A stretch of 64,000 nt of DNA, taken from Nesterenkonia cremea. GTDB lineage: Bacteria; Actinomycetota; Actinomycetes; Actinomycetales; Micrococcaceae. The notes beneath the pieces are model-generated. The model saw only the letters and a list, made by a program, of their open reading frames with translations, was not told where the DNA came from and ran no database searches. The DNA lies in the NCBI RefSeq assembly GCF_014642675.1, contig NZ_BMIS01000004.1, positions 62,001 to 126,000 of the forward strand, given 5' to 3'. Numbering within the stretch: position 1 is the first letter of the stretch; each line of letters starts with the position of its first letter. A program made the translations under genes and the position numbers. Shown piece by piece: positions 51,657 through 59,567 of the stretch.

Positions 51657-52199
51657 GTGCCGACAGAGGACAGCCGTATCGAGGCAGGCCGCCAGCAGCA
51701 GAAACAGGCCTATGGTGAGCCCCTCTCCGATATCTTCACCCGCTTCCGTGAGGCCTTCGGGCTCAACCAGTCCGAGCTGGCGACGATCTTGGGCATCTCC
51801 GCACCCATGCTGTCCCAGCTCAACAGCGCCCAGCGCGTCAAGATCGGCAACCCTGCCGTGATGCAGCGCCTCCAGGGCCTGGAGGACCTGGTGGGTCAGA
51901 TCCAGGCCGGCGTCCTGCCCAGCGATCAGATCCCCGCCAAGCTGGAGGAGGTCAAGGCCGCAACCGGACGGCTGACCCGCAGCACCACGGCCTTCGTGCC
52001 CGTGGAGGCCGATGACAGCTCCGTGGTGGCCGGGATGCGGAATCTGCTGCGCGCCGTGGCCTCAGGTCAGGAGATCCGCAATGCGGCCGACGCCCTGGAG
52101 TCCGAGCACCCCGGGCTGGCCGAGGTCCTGCGCCTCTACGGCACCGGATCCCTGGAGCCGGCACGCGAGCATTACTCCACTCATAAGGACCTCTTCTGA
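51657..52199 (+). CDS. XRE family helix-turn-helix DNA-binding protein
   Basis: About 180 aa. HTH in the N-terminal part: FREAFGLNQSELATILGISA then MLSQLNSAQRVKIGNP. The rest is helical (ATGRLTRST, VVAGMRNLLRAVASGQEI) and ends in LRLYGTGSLEPAREHY, perhaps a ligand- or partner-binding domain. GAGGAG five nt before GTG 51657 decides the start; GTG 51636 (9 nt after a TAGAGG) is the leaderless alternative. Confidence 0.85.
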   Translation: MPTEDSRIEAGRQQQKQAYGEPLSDIFTRFREAFGLNQSELATILGISAPMLSQLNSAQRVKIGNPAVMQRLQGLEDLVGQIQAGVLPSDQIPAKLEEVKAATGRLTRSTTAFVPVEADDSSVVAGMRNLLRAVASGQEIRNAADALESEHPGLAEVLRLYGTGSLEPAREHYSTHKDLF

Positions 52200-52262
52200 C
52201 ACGTCCGACAACTCGGAGATGGGGCTGTGAGTCAGATAGAGTTCTCTGTGCATCCCTGTCAG

Positions 52263-52333
52263 TCCGCCATGGTGTAATCGGCAACACTCCGGTTTTTGGT
52301 ACCGGCATTCTAGGTTCGAGTCCTAGTGGCGGA
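52263..52333 (+). tRNA. tRNA-Gln (anticodon TTG)
   Basis: 71 nt. The acceptor stem TCCGCCA pairs fully with TGGCGGA, the anticodon stem CCGGT/ACCGG encloses the loop TTTTGGT (anticodon TTG), and the T arm CTAGGTTCGAGTCCTAG is intact. CCA is not encoded. No integrase or target duplication nearby. Confidence 0.95.
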
Positions 52334-52365
52334 ACGGAGCCACCCGTCTCAAGGAGCAGATCTTC

Positions 52366-53832
52366 GTGACCACCCCCAGCACCCGTCCGGCAGCAGTCAT
52401 CGTCCTGGCCGCCGGAGCGGGTACCCGCATGAAGTCCCGCACGCCGAAGATCATGCACAGCATCGGTGGAGTCTCCATGATCGGCCACGCGCTCAACGCG
52501 GCCCGCGGCCTGGATCCCGAGCAGCTGGTGGCGGTGGTCCGCCACCAGCGCGAGAAGGTCGCCGAGCACATCACCGGCTTCGCAGAGGACCACGACTTCC
52601 AGGTCACCCTGGCCGACCAGGACGATGTCCCCGGCACCGGCCGTGCCGTGGAATGCGGGCTGGAGGCCCTCACTGCCGCCGGCACCCCCGCCGAGTACGG
52701 CACAGTGGTGGTCACCTACGGCGATGTCCCGCTGCTGACCACTGAGCTGCTCCACGAGCTGGTCTCCACCCACGAGGACCAGGGCAATGCCGTCACCGTG
52801 CTCACCGCCCTGCTGGAGGACGCCTCCGGCTACGGGCGCATCCTGCGCGACGAGGACGGCTCGGTCACCGGGATCGTCGAGCAGAAGGACGCCACTGAGG
52901 AGCAGCGTCAGATCCGTGAGATCAACTCCGGGATCTACGCCTTCGACGCCGCCGTGCTCACCCGTGCCCTGGCCCAGGTCACCACCGACAACGCCCAGGG
53001 CGAGAAGTACCTGACCGATGTGCTCTCCCTGGCCCGTCAGGAGGGCGGCCGCGTAGCCGCTGTGACCACCAGGGATCGCTGGCAGGTGGAGGGCGCCAAC
53101 GACCGCATCCAGCTCCAGGCCCTGGGCGCCGAGCTGAACCGCCGGATCGTCGAATGGCAGATGCGCCACGGCACCACCGTGATCGACCCGGCCACCACCT
53201 GGATCGACTCCACGGTGATCCTGGAGGAGGACACCACCATCCTGCCGGGCACCCAGCTGCACGGCCGCACCCACGTGGAGTGCGACGCCGTCGTCGGCCC
53301 GGACAGCACGCTGACCGATGTGATCGTGGGCGAGGGCGCCAAGGTCACCCGCACCCAGGCCGAGGGCGCACGGATCGGCCCCCGCGCCAAGGTCGGCCCC
53401 TTCACCTACATCCGACCCGGCACCGTCCTGGGCGAAGAGGGCAAGATCGGCGCCTTCTACGAGACCAAGAATGCTGAGATCGGCCGCGGCGCCAAGCTCT
53501 CCCACCTCGGCTACGCCGGCGACGCCGTCATCGGCGAGCACACCAATATCGGCTGCGGCAACATCACCGCCAACTACGACGGCGAGAATAAGCACCGCAC
53601 CGTCATCGGAAGCCATGTGCGCACCTCCTCCAACACCGTCTTCGTGGCCCCGGTGGAGGTCGGCGACGGCGCCTACACCGGTGCCGGCGCGGTGGTCCGC
53701 AAGGATGTGCCGCCCGGATCTCTGGCGCTGTCGGTGGCTCCGCAGCGCAACTCCGAAGGTTGGGTGGAGCAGAAGCGCCCCGACTCCCAGTCCGCTCAGG
53801 CCGCCCAGAAGGCCCGGGGCGACGTCGGCTGA
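52366..53832 (+). CDS. glmU: Bifunctional GlcNAc-1-phosphate uridyltransferase/glucosamine-1-phosphate acetyltransferase
   Basis: 488 aa. Makes UDP-GlcNAc. The N-terminal pyrophosphorylase has VIVLAAGAGTRMKSRTPKIM (residues 7-26), YGDVPLLT and QKDATEEQRQIREINSGIYA. The C-terminal left-handed beta helix has the hexapeptide-repeat run from about 260, with IGAFYETKNAEIGRGAKLSH and NYDGENKHRTVIG. GTG start with AAGGAG upstream. It lies right after tRNA-Gln, the common actinobacterial order. Confidence 0.96.
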   Translation: MTTPSTRPAAVIVLAAGAGTRMKSRTPKIMHSIGGVSMIGHALNAARGLDPEQLVAVVRHQREKVAEHITGFAEDHDFQVTLADQDDVPGTGRAVECGLEALTAAGTPAEYGTVVVTYGDVPLLTTELLHELVSTHEDQGNAVTVLTALLEDASGYGRILRDEDGSVTGIVEQKDATEEQRQIREINSGIYAFDAAVLTRALAQVTTDNAQGEKYLTDVLSLARQEGGRVAAVTTRDRWQVEGANDRIQLQALGAELNRRIVEWQMRHGTTVIDPATTWIDSTVILEEDTTILPGTQLHGRTHVECDAVVGPDSTLTDVIVGEGAKVTRTQAEGARIGPRAKVGPFTYIRPGTVLGEEGKIGAFYETKNAEIGRGAKLSHLGYAGDAVIGEHTNIGCGNITANYDGENKHRTVIGSHVRTSSNTVFVAPVEVGDGAYTGAGAVVRKDVPPGSLALSVAPQRNSEGWVEQKRPDSQSAQAAQKARGDVG

Positions 53833-53874
53833 GCCGGTGAACTCACCCCGTCCTTCCCGCATATCCGAATACAG

Positions 53875-53902
53875 TAGAGTTCCCTTCAGAGACCTTCAGA
53901 GA
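53875..53902 (+). promoter_or_regulatory. prs promoter and 10-bp tandem repeat
   Basis: TAGAGT (53875-53880) is the likely -10. CCTTCAGAGA then occurs twice in tandem (53883-53902) in the probable leader. Confidence 0.4.
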
Positions 53903-53916
53903 GGCAGCAGGCACCC

Positions 53917-54897
53917 ATGGACGAGATCAGGCTGAGCACCGAGAAGACGATGGTGATCGCCTCCGGGCGGGCACACCCGGAGCTCGCTGAGGAGATCGCC
54001 AAGGAGCTCGGCACAGAACTTCTGCCGATGAGCGCCTACGACTTCGCCAACGGAGAGATGTACGTGCGCTCGGCCGAGTCGGTGCGCGGCAAGGACGTGT
54101 TCCTGCTCCAGTCCCACCCGGCCCCGCTGAACAATTGGCTCATGGAGCAGCTCATCATGATCGACTCGATGAAGCGCGCCTCCGCCAAGCGGATCACGGT
54201 GGTCTCTCCCTTCTACCCCTACTCCCGCCAGGACAAGAAGGGCCGCGGCCGCGAGCCGATCTCGGCCCGCCTGGTGGCGGACCTCTACAAGGCCTCCGGA
54301 GCGGATCGGATCATGTCGGTGGACCTGCACACCGCTCAGATCCAGGGCTTCTTCGACGGCCCGGTGGACCATCTGTTCGCCGTGCCGCCGCTGGCCGACC
54401 ACATCCGGGCCCAGGTGGCCGACGATGAGGTCACCGTGGTCTCCCCGGACACCGGCCGCGTGCGTGTGGCCGAGCAGTGGGCCGAGCGTCTGGGCGGCGC
54501 CCCGCTGGCCTTCGTGCACAAGACCCGCGACGTCACCCAGCCCAATAAGGCCGAGTCCAAGCAGGTGGTCGGGCAGATCGAGGGCCGAACCTGCGTGCTC
54601 ATCGACGACATGATCGACACCGGAGGCACCATCTCCGGTGCGGTGAAGGTCCTCAAGGACGCCGGCGCCAAGGACGTCATCATCGCCGCCACCCACCCGA
54701 TCTTCTCCGAGCCGGCGGCTGAGCGTCTGGCCGACTCCGGCGCACGGGAGGTCGTGGTGACCAACACCCTGCCCATTCCGGAGGAGAAGCGCTTCGAGCA
54801 GCTCACCGTGCTCTCCATCGCGCCGATCCTGGCCACCGCTATCCGTGAGGTCTTCACCGACGGCTCGGTGACCTCGCTCTTCGACGGCAACGCATGA
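53917..54897 (+). CDS. prs: Ribose-phosphate pyrophosphokinase
   Basis: 326 aa. Makes PRPP from ribose-5-phosphate and ATP. Seen: FANGEMYVR, SPFYPYSRQDKKGRGREPIS (ATP flexible loop, about 89-109), SVDLHTAQIQGFFDGPVDHL (metal/ATP) and CVLIDDMIDTGGTISGA (PRPP-binding, about 226-242). Complete. Followed by a strong bidirectional terminator; rplY, often next in actinobacteria, is absent. Confidence 0.96.
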   Translation: MDEIRLSTEKTMVIASGRAHPELAEEIAKELGTELLPMSAYDFANGEMYVRSAESVRGKDVFLLQSHPAPLNNWLMEQLIMIDSMKRASAKRITVVSPFYPYSRQDKKGRGREPISARLVADLYKASGADRIMSVDLHTAQIQGFFDGPVDHLFAVPPLADHIRAQVADDEVTVVSPDTGRVRVAEQWAERLGGAPLAFVHKTRDVTQPNKAESKQVVGQIEGRTCVLIDDMIDTGGTISGAVKVLKDAGAKDVIIAATHPIFSEPAAERLADSGAREVVVTNTLPIPEEKRFEQLTVLSIAPILATAIREVFTDGSVTSLFDGNA

Positions 54898-54905
54898 TCT
54901 GCCAC

Positions 54906-54929
54906 AGGCTGAGCTGATCAGCTCAGCCT
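54906..54929. repeat. 24-bp perfect palindrome after prs
   Basis: AGGCTGAGCTGA and its exact complement with no spacer, 8 nt after the prs stop and upstream of the main terminator. Could be an accessory termination or 3'-end stabilising hairpin, or a protein-binding site. Confidence 0.6.
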
Positions 54930-54945
54930 GACATCAGTCTGACGC

Positions 54946-54990
54946 AGAGAGGGCGGGTTCCGGAACTCCGGAACCCGCCCTCTCTTTCTC
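54946..54990. terminator. Strong terminator between convergent prs and pobA
   Basis: 19-bp perfect stem (54946-54964 with 54967-54985) followed by TTCTC. The A/G-rich left base and T/C-rich right base let it serve both directions. Confidence 0.85.
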
Positions 54991-55033
54991 TGTGCGGTGG
55001 GTCTGAGGTGTGGGGAAGGCCTGAAGCTGCGGC

Positions 55034-56227
55034 TCAGGCCTTCCAGCCGGTGTAGGCGTCGGCGAAGTAGGTGCGCCCGGCCTCCGTGCCGGTCAGCGCC
55101 TCGAACTCGCCGCGCCGGCGTCGTTGGCTGAAGGGGTTCTCCTCGGGCTGGCGGTGCAGCAGCGTGGTGGCCCAGTAGGAGAAGCTCTGGGCGCGCCATA
55201 CCCGGTCCAGTGCGGTGCGGGAGTACTCGTCCAGGGCAGCGGAGTCCCGGCTGGCATCGGCGAAGAAGGCGGTGATCTGGGGGATCAGTGCCCGCACATC
55301 GCAGAAGGCCAGGTTCAGGCCTTTGGCTCCGGTGGGCGGGACGGTGTGCCCGGCGTCGCCGGCCAGCACCAGGCGGGCCCAGTTCAGCGGCTCGCAGACA
55401 TAGGAGCGGAAGGGCAGCACCGTCTTCTCGATGATGGGTCCGCGCTGCAGCTGGATGGAGTCCTCACCGCCCAGCACGCTCTGGATGCGCTCGAAGATGG
55501 CTTCATCGCTCCAGTCGGCCGGATCGGTATCCGGGTCGCATTGGAAGTACATGCGCTGGACAGTCTCGCTGCGCTGGGAGATCAGCGCGAAGCCGTCCTC
55601 GGAGTTCGCGTAGATCAGCTCCGGATGCGTGGGCGGAGCCTCCACGAGGATGCCGAACCAGGCATAGGGGTAGGCGGTGAAGTGATCGGTGCGGATCTCC
55701 TCCGGGATGAGCTTGCGGCACATGGAGCGGGAGCCGTCGGCGCCGACGATCAGCTCCGCCTGGATCTGCTGGGCCGCACCCTCGGAGTCCGTGAAGCTGA
55801 TCTGCGGGGAGCTGGTCTGCAGGCCCTCCACGCTGACTTCGGAGACCTCCCAGTGGATCTCGCCTCCCTCGGCCTGCCAGGCGGTGGCCAGGTCGTGGAA
55901 GACCTCGTTCTGCGGATAGAGCCAGACCGAGCGGCCCACCAGCTGCTGGAAGTCGATGCGCCGGCGCTCCCCGTCGAAGCTCAGCACTGTGCCCTCATGC
56001 TCATGGCCGTGGCTGTGCACCCGCGAGCCGATATCGGCCTGGGTGAGCATCTCCACGGTGGCGTCCTCCAGGATGCCCGCACGGTGGGTGGTGCGGATGG
56101 TCTCCTGGCTGCGGGTCTCGACGACGACGGCGGAGATTCCCTGACGCTTCAGCAGCAGGGCGGTCATCAGTCCGGCGGGGCCGCCGCCGACGATCCCGAC
56201 CTGCACCTGGGTGGTCTGAACGGTCAT
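55034..56227 (-). CDS. pobA: 4-hydroxybenzoate 3-monooxygenase
   Basis: 397 aa. FAD/NAD(P)H hydroxylase converting 4-hydroxybenzoate to protocatechuate. FAD Rossmann motif VGIVGGGPAGLMTALLLKRQ (residues 10-29), HRAGILEDATVEML, the middle-domain VGADGSRSMCR (DG motif, about 163-173) and C-terminal VLAGDAGHTVPPTGAKGLNL (FAD ribityl, about 288-307). AGAGGA five nt upstream of the ATG. Its product feeds the pca genes nearby. Confidence 0.93.
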   Translation of the reverse strand: MTVQTTQVQVGIVGGGPAGLMTALLLKRQGISAVVVETRSQETIRTTHRAGILEDATVEMLTQADIGSRVHSHGHEHEGTVLSFDGERRRIDFQQLVGRSVWLYPQNEVFHDLATAWQAEGGEIHWEVSEVSVEGLQTSSPQISFTDSEGAAQQIQAELIVGADGSRSMCRKLIPEEIRTDHFTAYPYAWFGILVEAPPTHPELIYANSEDGFALISQRSETVQRMYFQCDPDTDPADWSDEAIFERIQSVLGGEDSIQLQRGPIIEKTVLPFRSYVCEPLNWARLVLAGDAGHTVPPTGAKGLNLAFCDVRALIPQITAFFADASRDSAALDEYSRTALDRVWRAQSFSYWATTLLHRQPEENPFSQRRRRGEFEALTGTEAGRTYFADAYTGWKA

Positions 56228-56310
56228 CGAAGTCCTCTCAGGGAAGTGGTGCGCTGGCAGTTCTGTGTGGCCCAGTCTCCTCGCAGGGAAGTGACGGGGG
56301 CCATGTGGCT

Positions 56311-56328
56311 TCCGTTGAATGGATGATC
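56311..56328. promoter_or_regulatory. Candidate IclR-type site upstream of pobA
   Basis: TCCGTTGAATGGATGATC, 84-101 bp from the pobA ATG and overlapping the 3' end of the iclR gene. It shares CCGTTGAATGG with the pcaH upstream region and AATGGATGATC with the transporter/iclR gap. Confidence 0.45.
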
Positions 56329-57073
56329 AGCTGGGCGTGCTGAGCCCGCGCTGAATGCCCCGTGCCGCGATCTGCAGCATCTGCACCCAGGGGGCGGGGC
56401 GGCGGGCGACCTCCTCGTCATCGGTGACGATGCCCAGCCCCGCCACCAGCTGCCGACCCTTCTGCCGGATCGGGACGGCCAGGCCGGTGATGTTCTCCTC
56501 GATGGCGCCGGTCTGGGCGCAGCAGCCGTGCTGGCGGATGAAGGCCAGGTGCTCCTCGCTCAGCCGAGGGGAGGCCTCGGCGTCGTCCTGGTGCTTCTCT
56601 CGGTAGAAGGCCTGGAACTCGGAGGAGGCGTGGGCCAGCAGCACCAGCCCAGTAGCCGAGGCGTGCAGCGGCAGGCGCCCGGCCACTCCGCCGTGGATCT
56701 CCGGGGCCTCGCGGGAGGAGAGTCGGTCCACGAAGAGCACGTCGAAGCCGTCGATCACGCCCAGCTGGACGTGCTGTCCCATCACCGCTTGGATGTCCGA
56801 GAGGTAGGGGCGGGAGAGCACGGCCAGCTTGGTGCGCCGGGAGGCCCGGTTGGTGATCTCCCAGAGCCGAGAGCCCACGGTGTAGCCGCCGGGCCGCTGA
56901 TCCAGCCAGCCCAACCGGACCATATCCCCACAGACCCGGTGGGCCGTGGCCGGCGGCAGGCCGGCGCGACGGGCGATCTCAGCGGTGCTCAGTGCATCGT
57001 CCTCAGGGGTGAAGGCGTTGAGCACACGGTCCAGGCGCCCGATCAGCGCCTCACCGGTGGGGGAGTTGGCCAT
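56327..57073 (-). CDS. IclR family transcriptional regulator (PobR-like)
   Basis: About 248 aa. N-terminal winged HTH: STAEIARRAGLPPATAHRVC (about 30-49). C-terminal ligand domain: YLSDIQAVMGQHVQLGVIDG, VLFVDRLSSREAPEI and ENITGLAVPIRQKGRQLVAG. Lies 99 bp upstream of pobA on the same strand, so control of pobA by 4-hydroxybenzoate is likely. The ATG at 57073 matches the family start; the frame extends 34 codons further into the transporter gene. Confidence 0.88.
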   Translation of the reverse strand: MANSPTGEALIGRLDRVLNAFTPEDDALSTAEIARRAGLPPATAHRVCGDMVRLGWLDQRPGGYTVGSRLWEITNRASRRTKLAVLSRPYLSDIQAVMGQHVQLGVIDGFDVLFVDRLSSREAPEIHGGVAGRLPLHASATGLVLLAHASSEFQAFYREKHQDDAEASPRLSEEHLAFIRQHGCCAQTGAIEENITGLAVPIRQKGRQLVAGLGIVTDDEEVARRPAPWVQMLQIAARGIQRGLSTPS

Positions 57074-57095
57074 AGGTGGTTCTGCCTCCAGATCC

Positions 57096-58511
57096 TCAGC
57101 CTCGGCCGCTTCCGGCCTGTGCCGCTGTGCTGTTCTCCGCAGTGCTGCCGTCGGCGGTGCCCTCAGCGCGGACATCGGCCTGCTGCGGCAGGTGCAGGCG
57201 CAGCGTCAGGGCTGCGCCGGCCGCCAGCAGGACCACCAGGCCCGCACCGGTGTAGAGCGCGAAGGGAGTCCATCCCACATCCAGCAGGGAGCCGACGATG
57301 ATCGGCGCCAGGATCGCACCGCAGCGCCCGACGCCGAGCGCGGCCCCCACACCGGTGGAGCGCAGCCGCGGCGAATAGGTCATCGGTGCCAGGGTATACA
57401 GTCCGGAGATGCAGCCGTTGATGATCATGCCCAGCCCGACGCCGGTGACCATGGCCAGCGCGTAGACATTGGTGGAGCTGATGAACACGAAGAACATCAC
57501 CGCGGAGACCGTGGCGAAGGCGGCCAGGACCTTCCGTGCGTCCCAGCGTGCGGTGCAGACGCCGTAGAGCACTGCGCCCACTGTGCCGCCGAGCATCAGC
57601 ATCACGCCGCCGAGGATGCCCTCCTCCGCGGTGAAGCCCACCTGGGTCAGCAGCTGCGGGGTCCAGGTGTTGGCGAAGTAGAAGCCGAACATGACGATGA
57701 AGAAGATCGCCCAGAGCACCAGGGTGTTGCGCAGGTTGGCCGGAGAGAACAGGGCCACATAGGAGTTCTTGGAGGCGGAGCCGGCGTCGTCGTCCTTCTC
57801 GGTCTGGACCGAGGCGAGCTCCACCGGTCCGGTGATCCCCAGGCTTCGTGCGATCCTCTCGGCCTGCTGCCGCGGGGCTTCAGAGTCCTCGTGCTGGCTG
57901 CGCACGGCCAGGAAGTCCAGGGACTCGGGCATCTTCGCCCAGACCAGTGCGCAGGCGGCCACCGTCAGGATGCCGCCGAGCAGGAAGACCGACTGCCAGC
58001 CGAAGTTCTGGATCAGCGGAATGGCCAGCATGCCACCGATGGAGGCCACCACCGGGTAGCCTGCGGCGAAGATGCTCAGGGCCAGGCCACGGTGCTTGCG
58101 GTTGGAGTACTCCGAGACCAGCACTGTCCCGGAGGCCAGGATGCCGCCCACGCCCAGTCCGGTCACCACGCGCCAGAGCATCAGCTCCGGCATGGAGGAG
58201 GCGGTGGCGGAGAGGAAGAGGCCTGCGGCGTTGACGACCAGAGCCACCAGCAGCATGGTGCGGCGGCCGAAGCGGTCGGCGAAGGGGCCCACGAAGGCCG
58301 CGCCCAGGGCCATGCCGATCAGCCCCCCGGAGAGCAGCAGGCCCAGTTCGGTGCTGCTGAGTCCGAAGTCCTCGGTGACGGCATTGGCGGTGAAGGCCAT
58401 CGCCTGGACGTCATAGCCGTCCAGGCCCATGAGGAAGGTGGCCAGAGCGACGATGAGCCACTGGTGCAGCCCCATGGGGCGGTCATCGATCTGTTCCCGG
58501 ATGCTCGGCAT
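57096..58511 (-). CDS. MFS aromatic acid:H+ symporter (AAHS family)
   Basis: 471 aa, 12 membrane helices. FLMGLDGYDVQAMAFTANAV (residues about 21-40) carries the AAHS DG.D motif, GPFADRFGRRTMLL the MFS loop 2-3 motif, and YSNRKHRGLALSI the start of the loop between helices 4 and 5. The central cytoplasmic loop is about 70 residues. Imports 4-hydroxybenzoate or protocatechuate, judging from the neighbours. 22 bp upstream of the iclR gene on the same strand. Confidence 0.88.
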   Translation of the reverse strand: MPSIREQIDDRPMGLHQWLIVALATFLMGLDGYDVQAMAFTANAVTEDFGLSSTELGLLLSGGLIGMALGAAFVGPFADRFGRRTMLLVALVVNAAGLFLSATASSMPELMLWRVVTGLGVGGILASGTVLVSEYSNRKHRGLALSIFAAGYPVVASIGGMLAIPLIQNFGWQSVFLLGGILTVAACALVWAKMPESLDFLAVRSQHEDSEAPRQQAERIARSLGITGPVELASVQTEKDDDAGSASKNSYVALFSPANLRNTLVLWAIFFIVMFGFYFANTWTPQLLTQVGFTAEEGILGGVMLMLGGTVGAVLYGVCTARWDARKVLAAFATVSAVMFFVFISSTNVYALAMVTGVGLGMIINGCISGLYTLAPMTYSPRLRSTGVGAALGVGRCGAILAPIIVGSLLDVGWTPFALYTGAGLVVLLAAGAALTLRLHLPQQADVRAEGTADGSTAENSTAAQAGSGRG

Positions 58512-58613
58512 CAGTTCACCCTCATTTCTCGGTGGTGTGGGTCACATGGCTGGGTGGACACTAACCAGCTATGACCGCCATCACAACTTAGTCGGATTCT
58601 TCGCCAGGGAGAA

Positions 58614-58630
58614 ATCATTCAATGGATGAT
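58614..58630. promoter_or_regulatory. Candidate IclR operator between the transporter and iclR genes
   Basis: ATCATTCA-A-TGGATGAT: 8-bp arms with one mismatch around a central A. It lies 36-52 bp upstream of GTG 58666, overlapping the -35 region of the iclR gene. Confidence 0.5.
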
Positions 58631-58653
58631 CTCTTGACGCCCTGGCCTGTGGA

Positions 58654-58659
58654 TACGAT
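58654..58659 (+). promoter_or_regulatory. -10 element for leaderless iclR gene
   Basis: TACGAT, 6 nt upstream of GTG 58666. A TTGACG lies nearby but only 14 nt upstream, too close for a standard -35. Confidence 0.4.
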
Positions 58660-58665
58660 GTGTCC

Positions 58666-59418
58666 GTGGCAAATTCACCCAGCGGGGACGCAGTTCTGGA
58701 CCGCATCCTGCGCATCTTCGAATCCCTGGAGCAGGAGGCGAGTCTGCGCCCGGCTGAGCTGGCCGAGGCGGCCGGGCTGCCGCGCACCACCGGCTATCGG
58801 ATGATCCGCCAGCTGCTCGGCCGGGGCTTCCTGGCCAGAGACGATGACGGCTGCATCCAGCTGGGACAGCGGCTCTGGGAGATCGCCCAGCACACTCCGC
58901 TGAGCCGGACCCTGCGCAGCGCCGCCCTGCCGCTGATGGAGGATGTGAGCTCCGTGGTCGGTCAGACCACCCAGCTGGCCGTCCTGGATGAGGATGAGGT
59001 GCTGATCGTGGAGCGGCTCTCCCGGCAGGGCGCCGTGGCCAACCCTGCCGAAGTCGCCTCCCGGATGCCTGCCCACCTGACCTCGATGGGTCATGTCCTG
59101 CTGGCCTTCGGCCCGGCGCGCCGGGTGGAGGCCTTCCTGCAGGCTCATGAGGAGCGGATCCGCCGTGAGCGTCCCGAGCTGCGCCGAGAGCTGGCCGAGG
59201 CGCGCAGTCGCGGATACGCCAAGCTCAGCGGAGTCATCCACCAGGAGACCGCCGGGATCTCGGTGCCGGTGCTCGATGCCCGCGGGCAGGCTGCCGCGGC
59301 GCTGACCATCGTGGTCCCGCGCGACTGGGGGTCCCTGGCCCAGCCGCTGATGGCGCTGCAGACCGCCAGTCGTAGCATCGCCCGCGCCCTCGGTGCCGAG
59401 GGCGCGCTGGCGAGCTGA
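58666..59418 (+). CDS. IclR family transcriptional regulator (PcaR-like)
   Basis: About 250 aa. HTH: LRPAELAEAAGLPRTTGYRM (about 23-42). Effector domain: LPLMEDVSSVVGQTTQLAVL, VLIVERLSRQGAVANP, GVIHQETAGISVPVLD. Divergent from the transporter and directly upstream of pcaHGBDC, so probably the protocatechuate-pathway regulator. GTG 58666 is preferred over GTG 58660, which abuts the -10. Confidence 0.88.
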   Translation: MANSPSGDAVLDRILRIFESLEQEASLRPAELAEAAGLPRTTGYRMIRQLLGRGFLARDDDGCIQLGQRLWEIAQHTPLSRTLRSAALPLMEDVSSVVGQTTQLAVLDEDEVLIVERLSRQGAVANPAEVASRMPAHLTSMGHVLLAFGPARRVEAFLQAHEERIRRERPELRRELAEARSRGYAKLSGVIHQETAGISVPVLDARGQAAAALTIVVPRDWGSLAQPLMALQTASRSIARALGAEGALAS

Positions 59419-59472
59419 TCCCGCGGAGGGGGCTGATCTCGTCGAGGCGGGCGGCCGAGGTCGGAAGCTGTG

Positions 59473-59488
59473 CCGTTGAATGGTATGC
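59473..59488. promoter_or_regulatory. Candidate IclR-type site upstream of pcaH
   Basis: CCGTTGAATGGTATGC at 80-95 bp before the pcaH ATG; the first 11 bases match the pobA site exactly. The gap 59419-59567 holds no gene. Confidence 0.4.
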
Positions 59489-59567
59489 GCCTCGTCGCAG
59501 ATGGTCCGCGCCGACCAAGCTGGTGAGAGTCACATCACAAGGCACTTCAGATGAGGAGTTCTGCCCG

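Noticed and set aside
52263..52333. tRNA-Gln as a prophage or island attachment site
   Set aside because: No integrase, no duplicated tRNA 3' end and conserved housekeeping neighbours on the right side.
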